This document shows positions 42,812-49,967 of a stretch of DNA of 49,967 bases, piece after piece. The stretch covers positions 1 through 49,967 of the forward strand of contig NZ_JAAIKE010000014.1 in NCBI RefSeq assembly GCF_010915705.1. The letters are read 5' to 3'. The notes beneath the pieces are model-generated. The model was not told the DNA's origin. It was given only the letters and a program-made list of their open reading frames with translations, and did no database searches. Positions within the stretch are counted from its first letter, which is position 1. Every line of letters starts with the position of its first letter. Source of the stretch: Pseudotabrizicola algicola (GTDB lineage Bacteria > Pseudomonadota > Alphaproteobacteria > Rhodobacterales > Rhodobacteraceae). Position numbers and translations under genes: made by a program.

Positions 42812-43696
42812 ATGGAAGAACTGGAAGAATATGCGCGTACCCTCGAAGCGAGCGGGGACTATCGTGTTTTGCGACGGCTTACCCAACGAAAGTCGATCGA
42901 AATACCTGATGAAGTAGTAACGCGCAGAGGCCTCTTTGTTGACGTTGAAACAACGGGGTTGGATCCATCTAAACATGAAATTATAGAACTTGCTATGGTG
43001 CCGTTCAGCTATGGATTAGACGGCAAGATTTATTCATTGGGTGAACCTTTCCAAAAAATGCGGCAGCCATTGAGGGCAATTCCGGCAGAAATTACTGCGA
43101 TCACCGGCATTGACGATTCAATGGTAGCGGGCGCAAAAATTGATCCACAAGAAGTTGCTGCATTCGCCGCCGGTTCTGTATTGATAATAGCTCATAATGC
43201 CGAATTTGATCGGCGTTTCCTCGAGCGCTTTTCCGACGTCTTTGCCTCGGTCGCTTGGGCATGCTCGATGACCCAGATAGATTGGATCGGTGAGGGTTAT
43301 CAGGGCTTTAAGCTAAGTTATCTCGCAAACGACGCTGGTTTCTTCTATGAACGACACAGGGCTACTAGCGACTGTCTTGCTGCGATTGAACTCTTGGCTC
43401 GACCATTGGCTCGCAGCGGGCGTCTGGCTTTGACTGAGCTCTTGGAACGGGCCAGGCGCCCTACTTGGCGTGTTTGGGCAGAAAGTGCGCCATTCGACAC
43501 TAAAGACTTACTGAAGGCGCGAAGCTATCGTTGGAATGCAGATGCAAATGGCAGGCCTCGTGCATGGTACATCGACGTTCTTGAGGCCGAGCTTGAAACG
43601 GAGTTGGAATTTTTGAAGAATGAAGTCTTCCGTCGGGATGTAAATATCCCCAAAAGCCGGATCGATGCCTACAATAGGTTCTCCGAACGAGTGTAG
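42812..43696 (+). CDS. DEDDh 3'-5' exonuclease (DnaQ-like)
   Basis: 294 residues. An acidic helical N-terminus is followed by the RNase-T/DnaQ exonuclease fold: Exo I FVDVETTGLD (Asp, Glu), Exo II IAHNAEFDRRFL (Asp), Exo III HRATSDCLAAIELL (His, Asp). A C-terminal ~70-residue domain (FDTKDLLKARSYRWN, then RAWYIDV) is found in many bacterial DnaQ-like proteins. It would degrade DNA or RNA from the 3' end. It lies 129 nt upstream of, and on the same strand as, the OLD/UvrD pair and shares their low GC. The start is uncertain: ATG at 42812 or TTG at 42794, neither with a good ribosome site. Confidence 0.88.
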   Translation: MEELEEYARTLEASGDYRVLRRLTQRKSIEIPDEVVTRRGLFVDVETTGLDPSKHEIIELAMVPFSYGLDGKIYSLGEPFQKMRQPLRAIPAEITAITGIDDSMVAGAKIDPQEVAAFAAGSVLIIAHNAEFDRRFLERFSDVFASVAWACSMTQIDWIGEGYQGFKLSYLANDAGFFYERHRATSDCLAAIELLARPLARSGRLALTELLERARRPTWRVWAESAPFDTKDLLKARSYRWNADANGRPRAWYIDVLEAELETELEFLKNEVFRRDVNIPKSRIDAYNRFSERV

Positions 43697-43825
43697 CTGT
43701 GGATGCCATAGAGGTTGCGCTTCAAGATTAAATTCACCCTCAGTGTGAAAGAGTTAAGAAGTAAAGCTGATGAATAAAAGCAGTCACCTCGATGAGTGGA
43801 ATATGATTATGAAAGTTTGGGGAAA

Positions 43826-45727
43826 ATGCACATAAGTCGACTAGCAATTGATAATTTTCGTTGCATTCGTGCACTCGATATCGAACTTTCGCCGACTTCA
43901 GTTATCATCGGCGAAAACAACGCTGGAAAGACTGCAGTTCTTGATGCTGTCAAAATTGCCCTAAGCCGTAAGTGGGGAAGGTCAGGGCAGACAGGTTTCA
44001 ATGAGTATGACTTTCCATTTGGTGCGGCGCAGGAAGGCACAGACGGTGATATTCGAATCCGACTGTGGTTCTCCGAGTCACAGCGAAATGAATGGCATCA
44101 GCCCATGGTGGATGATTTAATTGAGATAATACGTACTGATCCACACTCCGGCACGCACTCGATTTGTATGCAAGTGACGTGTTCCTTCGAGAGTGTCACC
44201 AACTCGGTTGAGCCTGTTTGGCATTTCCTGAACGATGCGGATCAACCGTTTGCCGGCGCCGGCGCAAGAAACCAAAATTTATCGCGTTTCTTTGACTATG
44301 TACCATGCTTCTCGATGGCTGCAATGCGCGATGCTGGGGTTGAATTTGGTGGCCGATCGCGGTTTTGGGGAACCCTGCTCAAGAGTATAGAGGTGGATAA
44401 GGACAAGGCGGCAAGTCTTGAAGAACGGTTTTCTCAGCTTAACGGCGAGCTCTTAGCTGCTGATCCTAAACTTGAGGCAATAAAGGATGCGTTGAAGGCG
44501 ATCAGCACGGTGATTGCAAACGGAGCGGCGGGCGATGTCGACATTCGTGCAATCCCGGTCAATCTATGGGAGATAATCAGTCGGAGCGAGGTGGTCATTC
44601 AAGGGCAGACCCAAGATCCTTGGCTGCCAATTGGAAAACATGGGCACGGTGTCCAAAGTTTGGCCATTATTTTCTTATTCAGGGCTTTTGTAGAGAATGC
44701 ATTAGGTGGAGCTTTGCCAGAAGAGGCGGAACCAATTCTGACTTTGGAGGAACCCGAGGCTCACCTACATCCTCAAGCGTGTCGGTCCCTCTGGTTGGCC
44801 ATAAATGCTCTGCCTGGACAGAAGTTTGTAACAACTCACTCACCATTTTTTGTTCAGAATGTGCCATTCAAGGACATCATTGTCCTGCGACGAGGCACCA
44901 GTGGTCCTGTCGCGGCGTCACTTCCGCGAAACTTCAAAGCCGTTGTGCCGTACAACGCACTGTTAGAGGCTGCAATCGCTAAAATTGGGCCGAGTATCAG
45001 TTGGAATCCGACATCCGGATGCATCGTCTGCACACAGACTATCTCTGATGCTCAGTTTCGTGATCTTTTAATGTGCTATACGGGCGCAGACAGAGGCCCG
45101 CACCATGCTGAGATTAAAGCTATGCGCGATCGCAGCAGGAGCTTCATCGGAAATGAAGAAATCAGCAAGCTGGAAAGTTGGGCAAAGCGGATCCGTGGGG
45201 AGATATTTTTTGCAAACAAGTGGCTATTATGTGAGGGCCAGGCTGAATATGCAATCTTGTCAGCAGTTGCAGACAAGCTCGGCTGTCCTCTTGACGCTCA
45301 CGGAATCTCTGTGATCGACTATCAGAACAACGGCAGTCCAGGTGCGTTTGCAGCTTTGGCTCGGGTATTAGATTATCCGTGGGCTATGATCTGTGACGGT
45401 GACAATGGTGGCAACGATCACATCGCTCAACTTAGGTCACACCATTTTTCTGACGCTGAGATAGCCGATCGCGTCACCCAACTACCGAAGGATTTTGACC
45501 TCGAAAGGCTGATCGTTACATGCGCCCTAAGGCCTTGCTTGCTGGCAGCGGCTCGCGAGCTGGATCCGCAGGTGGTGGACAGTGATGAAGCTCTGCTTGC
45601 ACTTGCCTATGCTCGAAAGGAAGAGATCGCTGTGCGGATAAGTGCCCAAATCCGGCTAACGGCGTCTGTTGGAGACATCCCAGCAGAGTTTCGAGCCATT
45701 TTTGTCAGAATAGGAGCTTGCGAATGA
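43826..45727 (+). CDS. OLD-family ATP-dependent endonuclease (Gabija GajA-like)
   Basis: 633 residues. ABC-type ATPase part: Walker A GENNAGKT (29-36), signature-like HGHGVQSLAII, Walker B ILTLEEPEAHLHP and TTHSPFF. The C-terminal TOPRIM nuclease has its Glu in LLCEGQAEY and the DxD in ICDGDNGGND. This architecture, followed by a UvrD helicase, is that of GajA of the Gabija anti-phage system (class 2 OLD). GajA nicks DNA when nucleotide levels drop during phage replication. The ATG at 43826 has GGGG just upstream; a GTG at 43796 is possible. Its stop overlaps the helicase ATG (ATGA). Confidence 0.88.
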   Translation: MHISRLAIDNFRCIRALDIELSPTSVIIGENNAGKTAVLDAVKIALSRKWGRSGQTGFNEYDFPFGAAQEGTDGDIRIRLWFSESQRNEWHQPMVDDLIEIIRTDPHSGTHSICMQVTCSFESVTNSVEPVWHFLNDADQPFAGAGARNQNLSRFFDYVPCFSMAAMRDAGVEFGGRSRFWGTLLKSIEVDKDKAASLEERFSQLNGELLAADPKLEAIKDALKAISTVIANGAAGDVDIRAIPVNLWEIISRSEVVIQGQTQDPWLPIGKHGHGVQSLAIIFLFRAFVENALGGALPEEAEPILTLEEPEAHLHPQACRSLWLAINALPGQKFVTTHSPFFVQNVPFKDIIVLRRGTSGPVAASLPRNFKAVVPYNALLEAAIAKIGPSISWNPTSGCIVCTQTISDAQFRDLLMCYTGADRGPHHAEIKAMRDRSRSFIGNEEISKLESWAKRIRGEIFFANKWLLCEGQAEYAILSAVADKLGCPLDAHGISVIDYQNNGSPGAFAALARVLDYPWAMICDGDNGGNDHIAQLRSHHFSDAEIADRVTQLPKDFDLERLIVTCALRPCLLAAARELDPQVVDSDEALLALAYARKEEIAVRISAQIRLTASVGDIPAEFRAIFVRIGACE

Positions 45728-47625
45728 GATCGGATCGAGACCAGGAATCACTACTGCTTGCCCTTACTGACGTTCAACGCGAAGCTGCCCTGTGGAACGA
45801 GGGCGCGATGATGCTGCTCGCAGGGCCTGGGTCTGGTAAAACACGTGTACTTACAGCTCGGATTGCTCGGCTGTTCAAGGCAGAGCCAAGCGCGAAGTGG
45901 AGGATACTTGCACTTACATTCACGACGCGCGCGGCTGATGAGATGCGCCAGAGAGTGGAGGAACTTGTTCCTGAATGTGTCGAACGCATGTTTGCGGGAA
46001 CCTTCCATTCCTTTGCCTGCGAGGTGCTTCGTCAGAGTGGCTCGCATGTCGGAGTGAGGACTGACTTTAAGATCTATTCAAGTCTCGAAGATCGCTTGCT
46101 CCTTCTTTCCGAGGCGCTGATGCGCGCCGATCTGGATATAGGTGAACCATTAGATCGGGCTCTGCCAGTACTTGACGGTTTGAGGGATCGACTTGCTGGG
46201 CCTGATGACTGCTTGCGCTACTTTTCAGATGAGAACCGGGGCAAGCGTTTTGCTTCGGCCTACGACGCCTACATGCGTCACTTGCAGGCTGAGAATGCTT
46301 TGGACTTTCCTGCGATTATATACATGGCCTATAGGCTTTTCACCAGTTTCCCTGTGATTGCAGATCGCTACAGAAGAACTTACCGTTTCACAAGTTTGGA
46401 TGAGTTTCAGGACACAAATCATGCCCAGTATTCGTTCGTGCGAGCCTTTACAGGAAATGACTATAAGAACCTGTTTGTTGTCGCTGACGACGATCAGGTG
46501 ATTTACCAATGGAATGGTGCGAGCCCACAACGGCTACAACAATTTGTGACGGATTATGACCCGTCTATTCTCCAGATGCCAACCAACTTTCGCTGTCCTT
46601 CGGATGTTGTGTTGATGGCTAATGGATTAGTTTCGCACAACTTGTTGCGAACTCCAGGCAAGAATCCGCTCGTTGCTGGAAAGGCAGAAGCCCATGACAT
46701 CGAAAGTGTGCGTCTCCTGCGATTTGAGTCAGACGATGAGGAGGCGGCAGGGGTCGCTGCGGATCTAGCACAAAAACGTGTTCAGAATGCCGGGGACGTC
46801 GCGATCATCGCGCGCACAAAGAACTTGCTTGTCAAAGTCCAAGGCGAACTCGCCGTCCTCGGCATTGCTTCACAGATTTCCCAACGAAGAGACTCGTTTG
46901 CGAGTGTCCCGTATCAATGGCTACATTGCTGCCTTAAGATTGCAAATCGGCGGACCGATCCACGAGAATTCGCTGCCTTTGTAGAGGCTGGGAACGTACT
47001 ATTGGACTTGAAACTTGAAGCTGATGATTTGGTCGAGCTGGCGCGATCAGCCCATGGAGATTTCTTGAGAGCGTGGGCGAGCGAGGCGCAACCTTTGTCG
47101 GCGTTCGCAAAAAAAGCAGTGGACATTCTGCGCACCGAGCTTGTCGATCGGAATGATTTTCGGAAGTTTGTCAGAGGCCTTACAGAACTCTTTGCACAAC
47201 CCGAGTGGACGCTAGTCGAAACGCAGCCTTCATTTGAAGAAGACCAGAGAGCTTGGCGGGATCTCTTCACAGAGATTTCTGGACAGGTCGGGCGGCTTGC
47301 GCCACTGGATACGTTCTTGCAGGAGTTGGATCTGCGTTCCAAAGAACCGCCAATGAAAACGGGAGTGGTCCCCCTTCTCACAATTCATGGCTCAAAGGGA
47401 AATGAGTTTCCACATGTCTATTTGATGGGTCTCGCAGAAGATGTTCTTCCATCCTTCCAGAGCAAGAAGGCAGGCGACCGATCGCCCCAAATGGAGGAGG
47501 AACGTCGCAATTGCTTCGTTGCAATCACGCGATGTAAAGATACCCTCACGCTCTCTTATGCTAGAGTATACAACGGTTGGGCTAAGGCGCCGTCGCGCTT
47601 CCTACGGGAGATGGCTATCATGTGA
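45724..47625 (+). CDS. UvrD/PcrA-like superfamily 1 helicase (Gabija GajB-like)
   Basis: 633 residues. SF1 motifs in order: Q-motif LTDVQREAAL, I AGPGSGKTRV, Ia LTFTTRAADEM, Ib AGTFHSFA, II TSLDEFQDTN, III VADDDQVIYQWNGA, IV PTNFRCPSDVV, V LTIHGSKGNEF, VI EEERRNCFVAITR. It is expected to sense or unwind DNA ends and partner the OLD nuclease. It is longer than GajB of the founding Gabija system (about 500), closer to a whole UvrD-like core. GGAG lies 8 nt before the ATG at 45724, which overlaps the OLD stop by 4 nt, so synthesis is coupled. Confidence 0.9.
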   Translation: MRSDRDQESLLLALTDVQREAALWNEGAMMLLAGPGSGKTRVLTARIARLFKAEPSAKWRILALTFTTRAADEMRQRVEELVPECVERMFAGTFHSFACEVLRQSGSHVGVRTDFKIYSSLEDRLLLLSEALMRADLDIGEPLDRALPVLDGLRDRLAGPDDCLRYFSDENRGKRFASAYDAYMRHLQAENALDFPAIIYMAYRLFTSFPVIADRYRRTYRFTSLDEFQDTNHAQYSFVRAFTGNDYKNLFVVADDDQVIYQWNGASPQRLQQFVTDYDPSILQMPTNFRCPSDVVLMANGLVSHNLLRTPGKNPLVAGKAEAHDIESVRLLRFESDDEEAAGVAADLAQKRVQNAGDVAIIARTKNLLVKVQGELAVLGIASQISQRRDSFASVPYQWLHCCLKIANRRTDPREFAAFVEAGNVLLDLKLEADDLVELARSAHGDFLRAWASEAQPLSAFAKKAVDILRTELVDRNDFRKFVRGLTELFAQPEWTLVETQPSFEEDQRAWRDLFTEISGQVGRLAPLDTFLQELDLRSKEPPMKTGVVPLLTIHGSKGNEFPHVYLMGLAEDVLPSFQSKKAGDRSPQMEEERRNCFVAITRCKDTLTLSYARVYNGWAKAPSRFLREMAIM

Positions 47626-47658
47626 GTGTGGCAAATGTGGATTGTCTATCCGCTCGTC

Positions 47659-47677
47659 ACCTCAACGCCACCTCAAC
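47659..47677 (+). repeat. Right-end ACCTCAAC tandem sites
   Basis: ACCTCAACGCCACCTCAAC, identical to 219-237. It lies 148 bp before the tRNA fragment, whereas the left copy lies 63 bp after the left att repeat. Possible arm-type integrase sites. The remaining 47626-47825 has no gene that I can support. Confidence 0.55.
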
Positions 47678-47825
47678 CCACGTATGCAGTTTTGCCCCGC
47701 TCCAACCCGCGACAATCCGTCGAAACTCCATCAATGCCAACGAACGGCATCCAACTTATCTCGTGATTTCAAGGGGATGGCGTCTAAGTTTATGAATCTA
47801 CGCGATTATTGATTTATGGGTCCAT

Positions 47826-47875
47826 AGGCTCATAACCTGAAGGCCGCAGGTTCAAATCCTGCCCCCGCAACCAAA
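47826..47875 (+). repeat. Right att copy: detached 3' part of tRNA-fMet (attR)
   Basis: Fifty bases from the anticodon arm to the CCA end, 47 identical to 106-155. The 5' half of a tRNA is absent, so this is not a working gene. The T-stem pair is G-C instead of A-U, a compensated change showing that it came from a functional tRNA of slightly different sequence. It is followed by a strong terminator, as the original chromosomal tRNA locus would be. Confidence 0.88.
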
Positions 47876-47912
47876 TCATCCCGGAATATTACAAAGGCTT
47901 AGGCCAAAATAG

Positions 47913-47933
47913 AGCGCCCCAAGGGGCGCTTTT
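47913..47933 (+). terminator. Rho-independent terminator behind the tRNA fragment
   Basis: AGCGCCC and GGGCGCT pair around CAAG, followed by TTT. It lies 38 nt after the tRNA fragment, where the native tRNA terminator would be; the island has carried it ~47.8 kb from the intact tRNA. Confidence 0.8.
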
Positions 47934-47948
47934 GGCGTTACAAGACCC

Positions 47949-47968
47949 GTGGAAGCACTGTGGAAGCA
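47949..47968 (+). repeat. Tandem GTGGAAGCA pair outside the right att site
   Basis: GTGGAAGCACTGTGGAAGCA contains two identical 9-mers 11 bp apart, the same one-turn spacing as the ACCTCAAC pairs. Such pairs close to tRNA 3' ends resemble integrase arm sites. They may mark the remains of a second element once inserted at the same tRNA. Confidence 0.5.
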
Positions 47969-47969
47969 A

Positions 47970-48770
47970 GAGGGCGCAAAGTCATTCATACCGCTTCGTC
48001 AAACGGTGCCTGTGATGACCGGACGCTTTCATTGTGGCTCGATCGGGATCATCGCATCGATACCGGCCGCGATTCCGCTCCAAAAAGCGAACTGTGTAAC
48101 GTCGATCGCGACAACATCCAGCACCGCCCGCTCTTCGGTCATGAACACGAACTCGGTAACCCTTCGCGGCGGGCAGCCCCTTGAGGCCGGGCAGACAAGC
48201 GCGAGTCGCTTGCAGCAGTAGCGACTGCAAGCACTCATCACTCCAGCATGGTGGCCGACCGAAAGGCGAGGCTTGACGGCGTGACCTTGGGCGGGTTGGC
48301 GGGACAGATGAAGGGCGAGCGCCTTTTCCATGCACAAGTCGACCACTACCAACCCCTAGACTCTCGTTTTGAATGTGGGAGGACCGCGGGAGGTTGATAA
48401 AATCGATTTTATTTATCTCGCGATGCATCTCTTTTCCGTCCTGTCGCAACAACCGCGATGGTTGATATGGCGGCGATCAGTCCAACTTGGGGTGTAGGAG
48501 TGCTGAGTTGAGGTGCAAGTCGAGACTACCTCAGGCCGATGCGAAATCCTTTAGCTGCCACGGGCGGTGCTTGTAATAATCAGATAGAAAACATTCTTTT
48601 TTCAGGGTCTGCGGCCCTCGCGGCGCCAGTCAGTGCTTTCGGATCGTCGGCTTTCGCGAGCCCTCGCCGTCAGAATGCGCCTTGAAGTTCCGGTCGAGAC
48701 CTCGCTCGCCACCCTTGTTGCGGTCATTGTCTCGCTCAGGCCATGATCATGATGGACAAGACCTTCCCAA
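47970..48770. other. Gene-poor, probably degenerate region
   Basis: About 800 nt without a convincing gene. On the minus strand a 44-codon stretch ending AAGIDAMIPIEPQ (stop near 48029) and, further right, ERDNDRNKGGERGLDRNFK (48600-48740) look protein-like but have no start, ribosome site or recognised family. It is probably decayed sequence of a former insertion between the tRNA locus and the next chromosomal gene. Confidence 0.5.
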
Positions 48771-48775
48771 ATGTG

Positions 48776-48789
48776 TCAAATCGATTTGA
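48776..48789. promoter_or_regulatory. LacI-type palindrome upstream of the second LacI gene
   Basis: TCAAATCGATTTGA is a perfect 14-bp palindrome with central CG, 16 nt before the start codon of the LacI-family gene. It probably serves for autoregulation and differs in sequence from the palindromes at 5772 and 8643. Confidence 0.7.
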
Positions 48790-48805
48790 GTAATAGGAGG
48801 AAAAC

Positions 48806-49852
48806 GTGGCAACCATCTATGACGTCGCACGTGCTGCGGGGGTTGCCCCCTCGACCGTGTCGCGCCACATCAATGGCCACTCTGTGCGCCAGAGCGAAGC
48901 GATCGAACGTGCCATTGGTACGCTGGGCTTTCGTGCCAGCGCCAGCGCACGCAATCTGCGCAAGGGCAACACGCAGGTCATCGCGATGATCGTGCCCGAT
49001 ATCCAGAATCCCTATTACGCCGCTACCGTGGCTGGGGCCGAAGAAATCGGTCGCCAGAACGGGCTGCGCATGGTTCTGTGCAACACCGACGAAGACATCG
49101 ATCTGGAAGATGATGTGCTGCGCGACATTGCCGGGCGCGTCGATGGCGCGATCCTTGTGCCCGCGTCCGAACGTTCCAGTACCTCCCTCTTTGATGCGCC
49201 CAATGCGATCCCGCTGGTGCTGATGGACCGCGAAACGCTAGGCAAGCGGCGCTTTGACACGGTCACCATCGAAAACCATCGCGGCGGGGTGCTGGCGGCG
49301 CAGCATCTGCTGGATCTGGGCCACCGCGATGTGGCCATCATCACCGGCCCCGTGACCGCATCACAATCGCGCGCCCGCGAAACCGGGTTTCTGGAAGTGT
49401 TCGCAAATGCTGATATCCAGGTGCCCGACCGCTTTATCGTGCGCGGCGATTTCCGCGAAGCAGGCGGCTATCAGGCGGCGCTGGACATTCTCAGCGCCCG
49501 CCGGCGCCCGAGCGCGCTGTTTGTCGTCAACAACATGATGTCGATGGGTGCCCTGCGCGCGATCAATGATCTCCGCCTGCGCCTTCCGCATGATCTGTCG
49601 CTGGTCTGCTTTGACCAGCTGCCTTGCGAAGGCGTCATCTCGCCCCGGCTTACGACGATCCGCCGCCCGATGGAAGAACAGGGCGCGATGGCCATGCGGC
49701 TGATGCTGACACGCCTGCGCGCCGAAGCAGATGACGACCGCGATCACGAACCCCGCACCCTGACGCTGCCCGTGGAACTGGTGCTGGGGGCGTCGACCGC
49801 GCGGGCTGGGCAGGGGGCTGCGCCCGTGACACTTGTAGAAGACGACAGATAA
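48806..49852 (+). CDS. LacI/GalR-family transcriptional regulator (chromosomal side)
   Basis: 348 residues from a GTG start with GGAGG 5 nt upstream. The helix-turn-helix is IYDVARAAGVAPSTVSRHIN, the hinge SARNLRKGNTQ, and the sensor domain has VIAMIVPDIQNPYYAATVAGAEE, GHRDVAIITGP and SLVCFDQLPCE. It lies outside the att-bounded region, upstream of and co-directional with the amidotransferase-like gene, so it probably controls that downstream operon. Ligand unknown. Confidence 0.93.
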   Translation: MATIYDVARAAGVAPSTVSRHINGHSVRQSEAIERAIGTLGFRASASARNLRKGNTQVIAMIVPDIQNPYYAATVAGAEEIGRQNGLRMVLCNTDEDIDLEDDVLRDIAGRVDGAILVPASERSSTSLFDAPNAIPLVLMDRETLGKRRFDTVTIENHRGGVLAAQHLLDLGHRDVAIITGPVTASQSRARETGFLEVFANADIQVPDRFIVRGDFREAGGYQAALDILSARRRPSALFVVNNMMSMGALRAINDLRLRLPHDLSLVCFDQLPCEGVISPRLTTIRRPMEEQGAMAMRLMLTRLRAEADDDRDHEPRTLTLPVELVLGASTARAGQGAAPVTLVEDDR

Positions 49853-49864
49853 GGAAGACGACCG

Positions 49865-49967
49865 ATGTCCAAGCGCCTGCTGCTTACCGGAGAGACCTGG
49901 ATCAGCTACGGGGTTCACCTGAAAGGGTTCAGCTCTTACACCACTGGCGGATACGAGGAGGGGCAGA
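49865..49967 (+). CDS. Glutamine-amidotransferase-like protein (DUF1355 type), 5' end only
   Basis: The window holds the first 34 codons. The start MSKRLLLTGETWISYGVHLK with the following GFSSYTTGGYEEG matches the N-terminus of the class I glutamine-amidotransferase-like family once called DUF1355. GGAAG precedes the ATG, 12 nt after the LacI stop, so the two are co-transcribed. The catalytic part is beyond the window edge. Confidence 0.6.
   Translation, partial: MSKRLLLTGETWISYGVHLKGFSSYTTGGYEEGQ

Noticed and set aside
47826-47875. A second tRNA-fMet gene
   Set aside because: Only the 3' part is present; acceptor 5' strand and D-arm are missing, so it is an att fragment.
36482-47875. Complete prophage
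   Set aside because: No capsid, tail, terminase, holin or lysin genes are visible in this region.

Overview
The window looks like chromosomal DNA of a GC-rich alphaproteobacterium of the Rhodobacteraceae/roseobacter type. The evidence is a C1-A72 initiator tRNA, TRAP and TTT solute transporters, LacI- and TrmB-type regulators, and catabolic gene families typical of that group. I had only the sequence, so the lineage is an inference. Almost the whole window (106-47875) is bracketed by a 50-bp direct repeat: the 3' part of an intact tRNA-fMet at the left and a detached copy of the same part at the right. This is the expected scar of a tyrosine-recombinase island inserted into the tRNA gene. A tyrosine integrase (41260-42516) lies inside.

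Layout. (1) 77-3198: tRNA-fMet, a dead AbiEii toxin remnant, an autotransporter with HAF repeats, and an IS66 OrfA relic. (2) 3199-11520: a carbohydrate module. A minus-strand operon (class II aldolase, SDR, sugar epimerase) faces an IolC-like PfkB kinase. A LacI regulator faces a TRAP transporter. Two near-identical palindromes (TGTAACCGGTTAC-type) in the two divergent promoter regions suggest one LacI regulon. (3) 11760-31267: an organic-acid module. It has a TrmB-like regulator, an ADP-forming acyl-CoA synthetase, a biotin-dependent acyl-CoA carboxylase split into three separate genes, a dedicated biotin importer (BioY), an enolase-superfamily enzyme, a tripartite tricarboxylate transporter, two further permeases, a CitE-like CoA-ester lyase, an AcnD/AcnA-like aconitase, an alpha/beta hydrolase, a mesaconyl-CoA-hydratase-like protein and an extra S-adenosylmethionine synthetase. 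Together they suggest import of a carboxylic acid, CoA activation, carboxylation, hydration and C-C cleavage; the substrate is unknown. (4) 31268-33331: a graveyard of transposase fragments (IS3, IS66, IS256) and a truncated DUF3489 gene, with one plausible small intact gene. (5) 33332-36396: a type II restriction-modification system of MvaI/BcnI type with a Vsr repair nuclease. (6) 36482-42516: the core of a small mobile element. Five minus-strand genes are chained by 4-nt ATGA overlaps, including a putative replication protein whose gene carries iteron-like repeats and a VRR-NUC nuclease. A WYL regulator and the integrase follow. (7) 42812-47625: a lower-GC defence module, a Gabija-like OLD-TOPRIM ATPase/nuclease plus UvrD helicase pair preceded by a DEDDh exonuclease. 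(8) 47826-49967: right att site, displaced terminator, degenerate sequence, and then a chromosomal LacI regulator and the start of a glutamine-amidotransferase-like gene.

The most unusual items are the embedded repeat array in the replication-like gene, the three-gene OLD/UvrD/DEDDh set, the split acyl-CoA carboxylase pathway with its own biotin importer and shared palindromes, and the hybrid tRNA att site.
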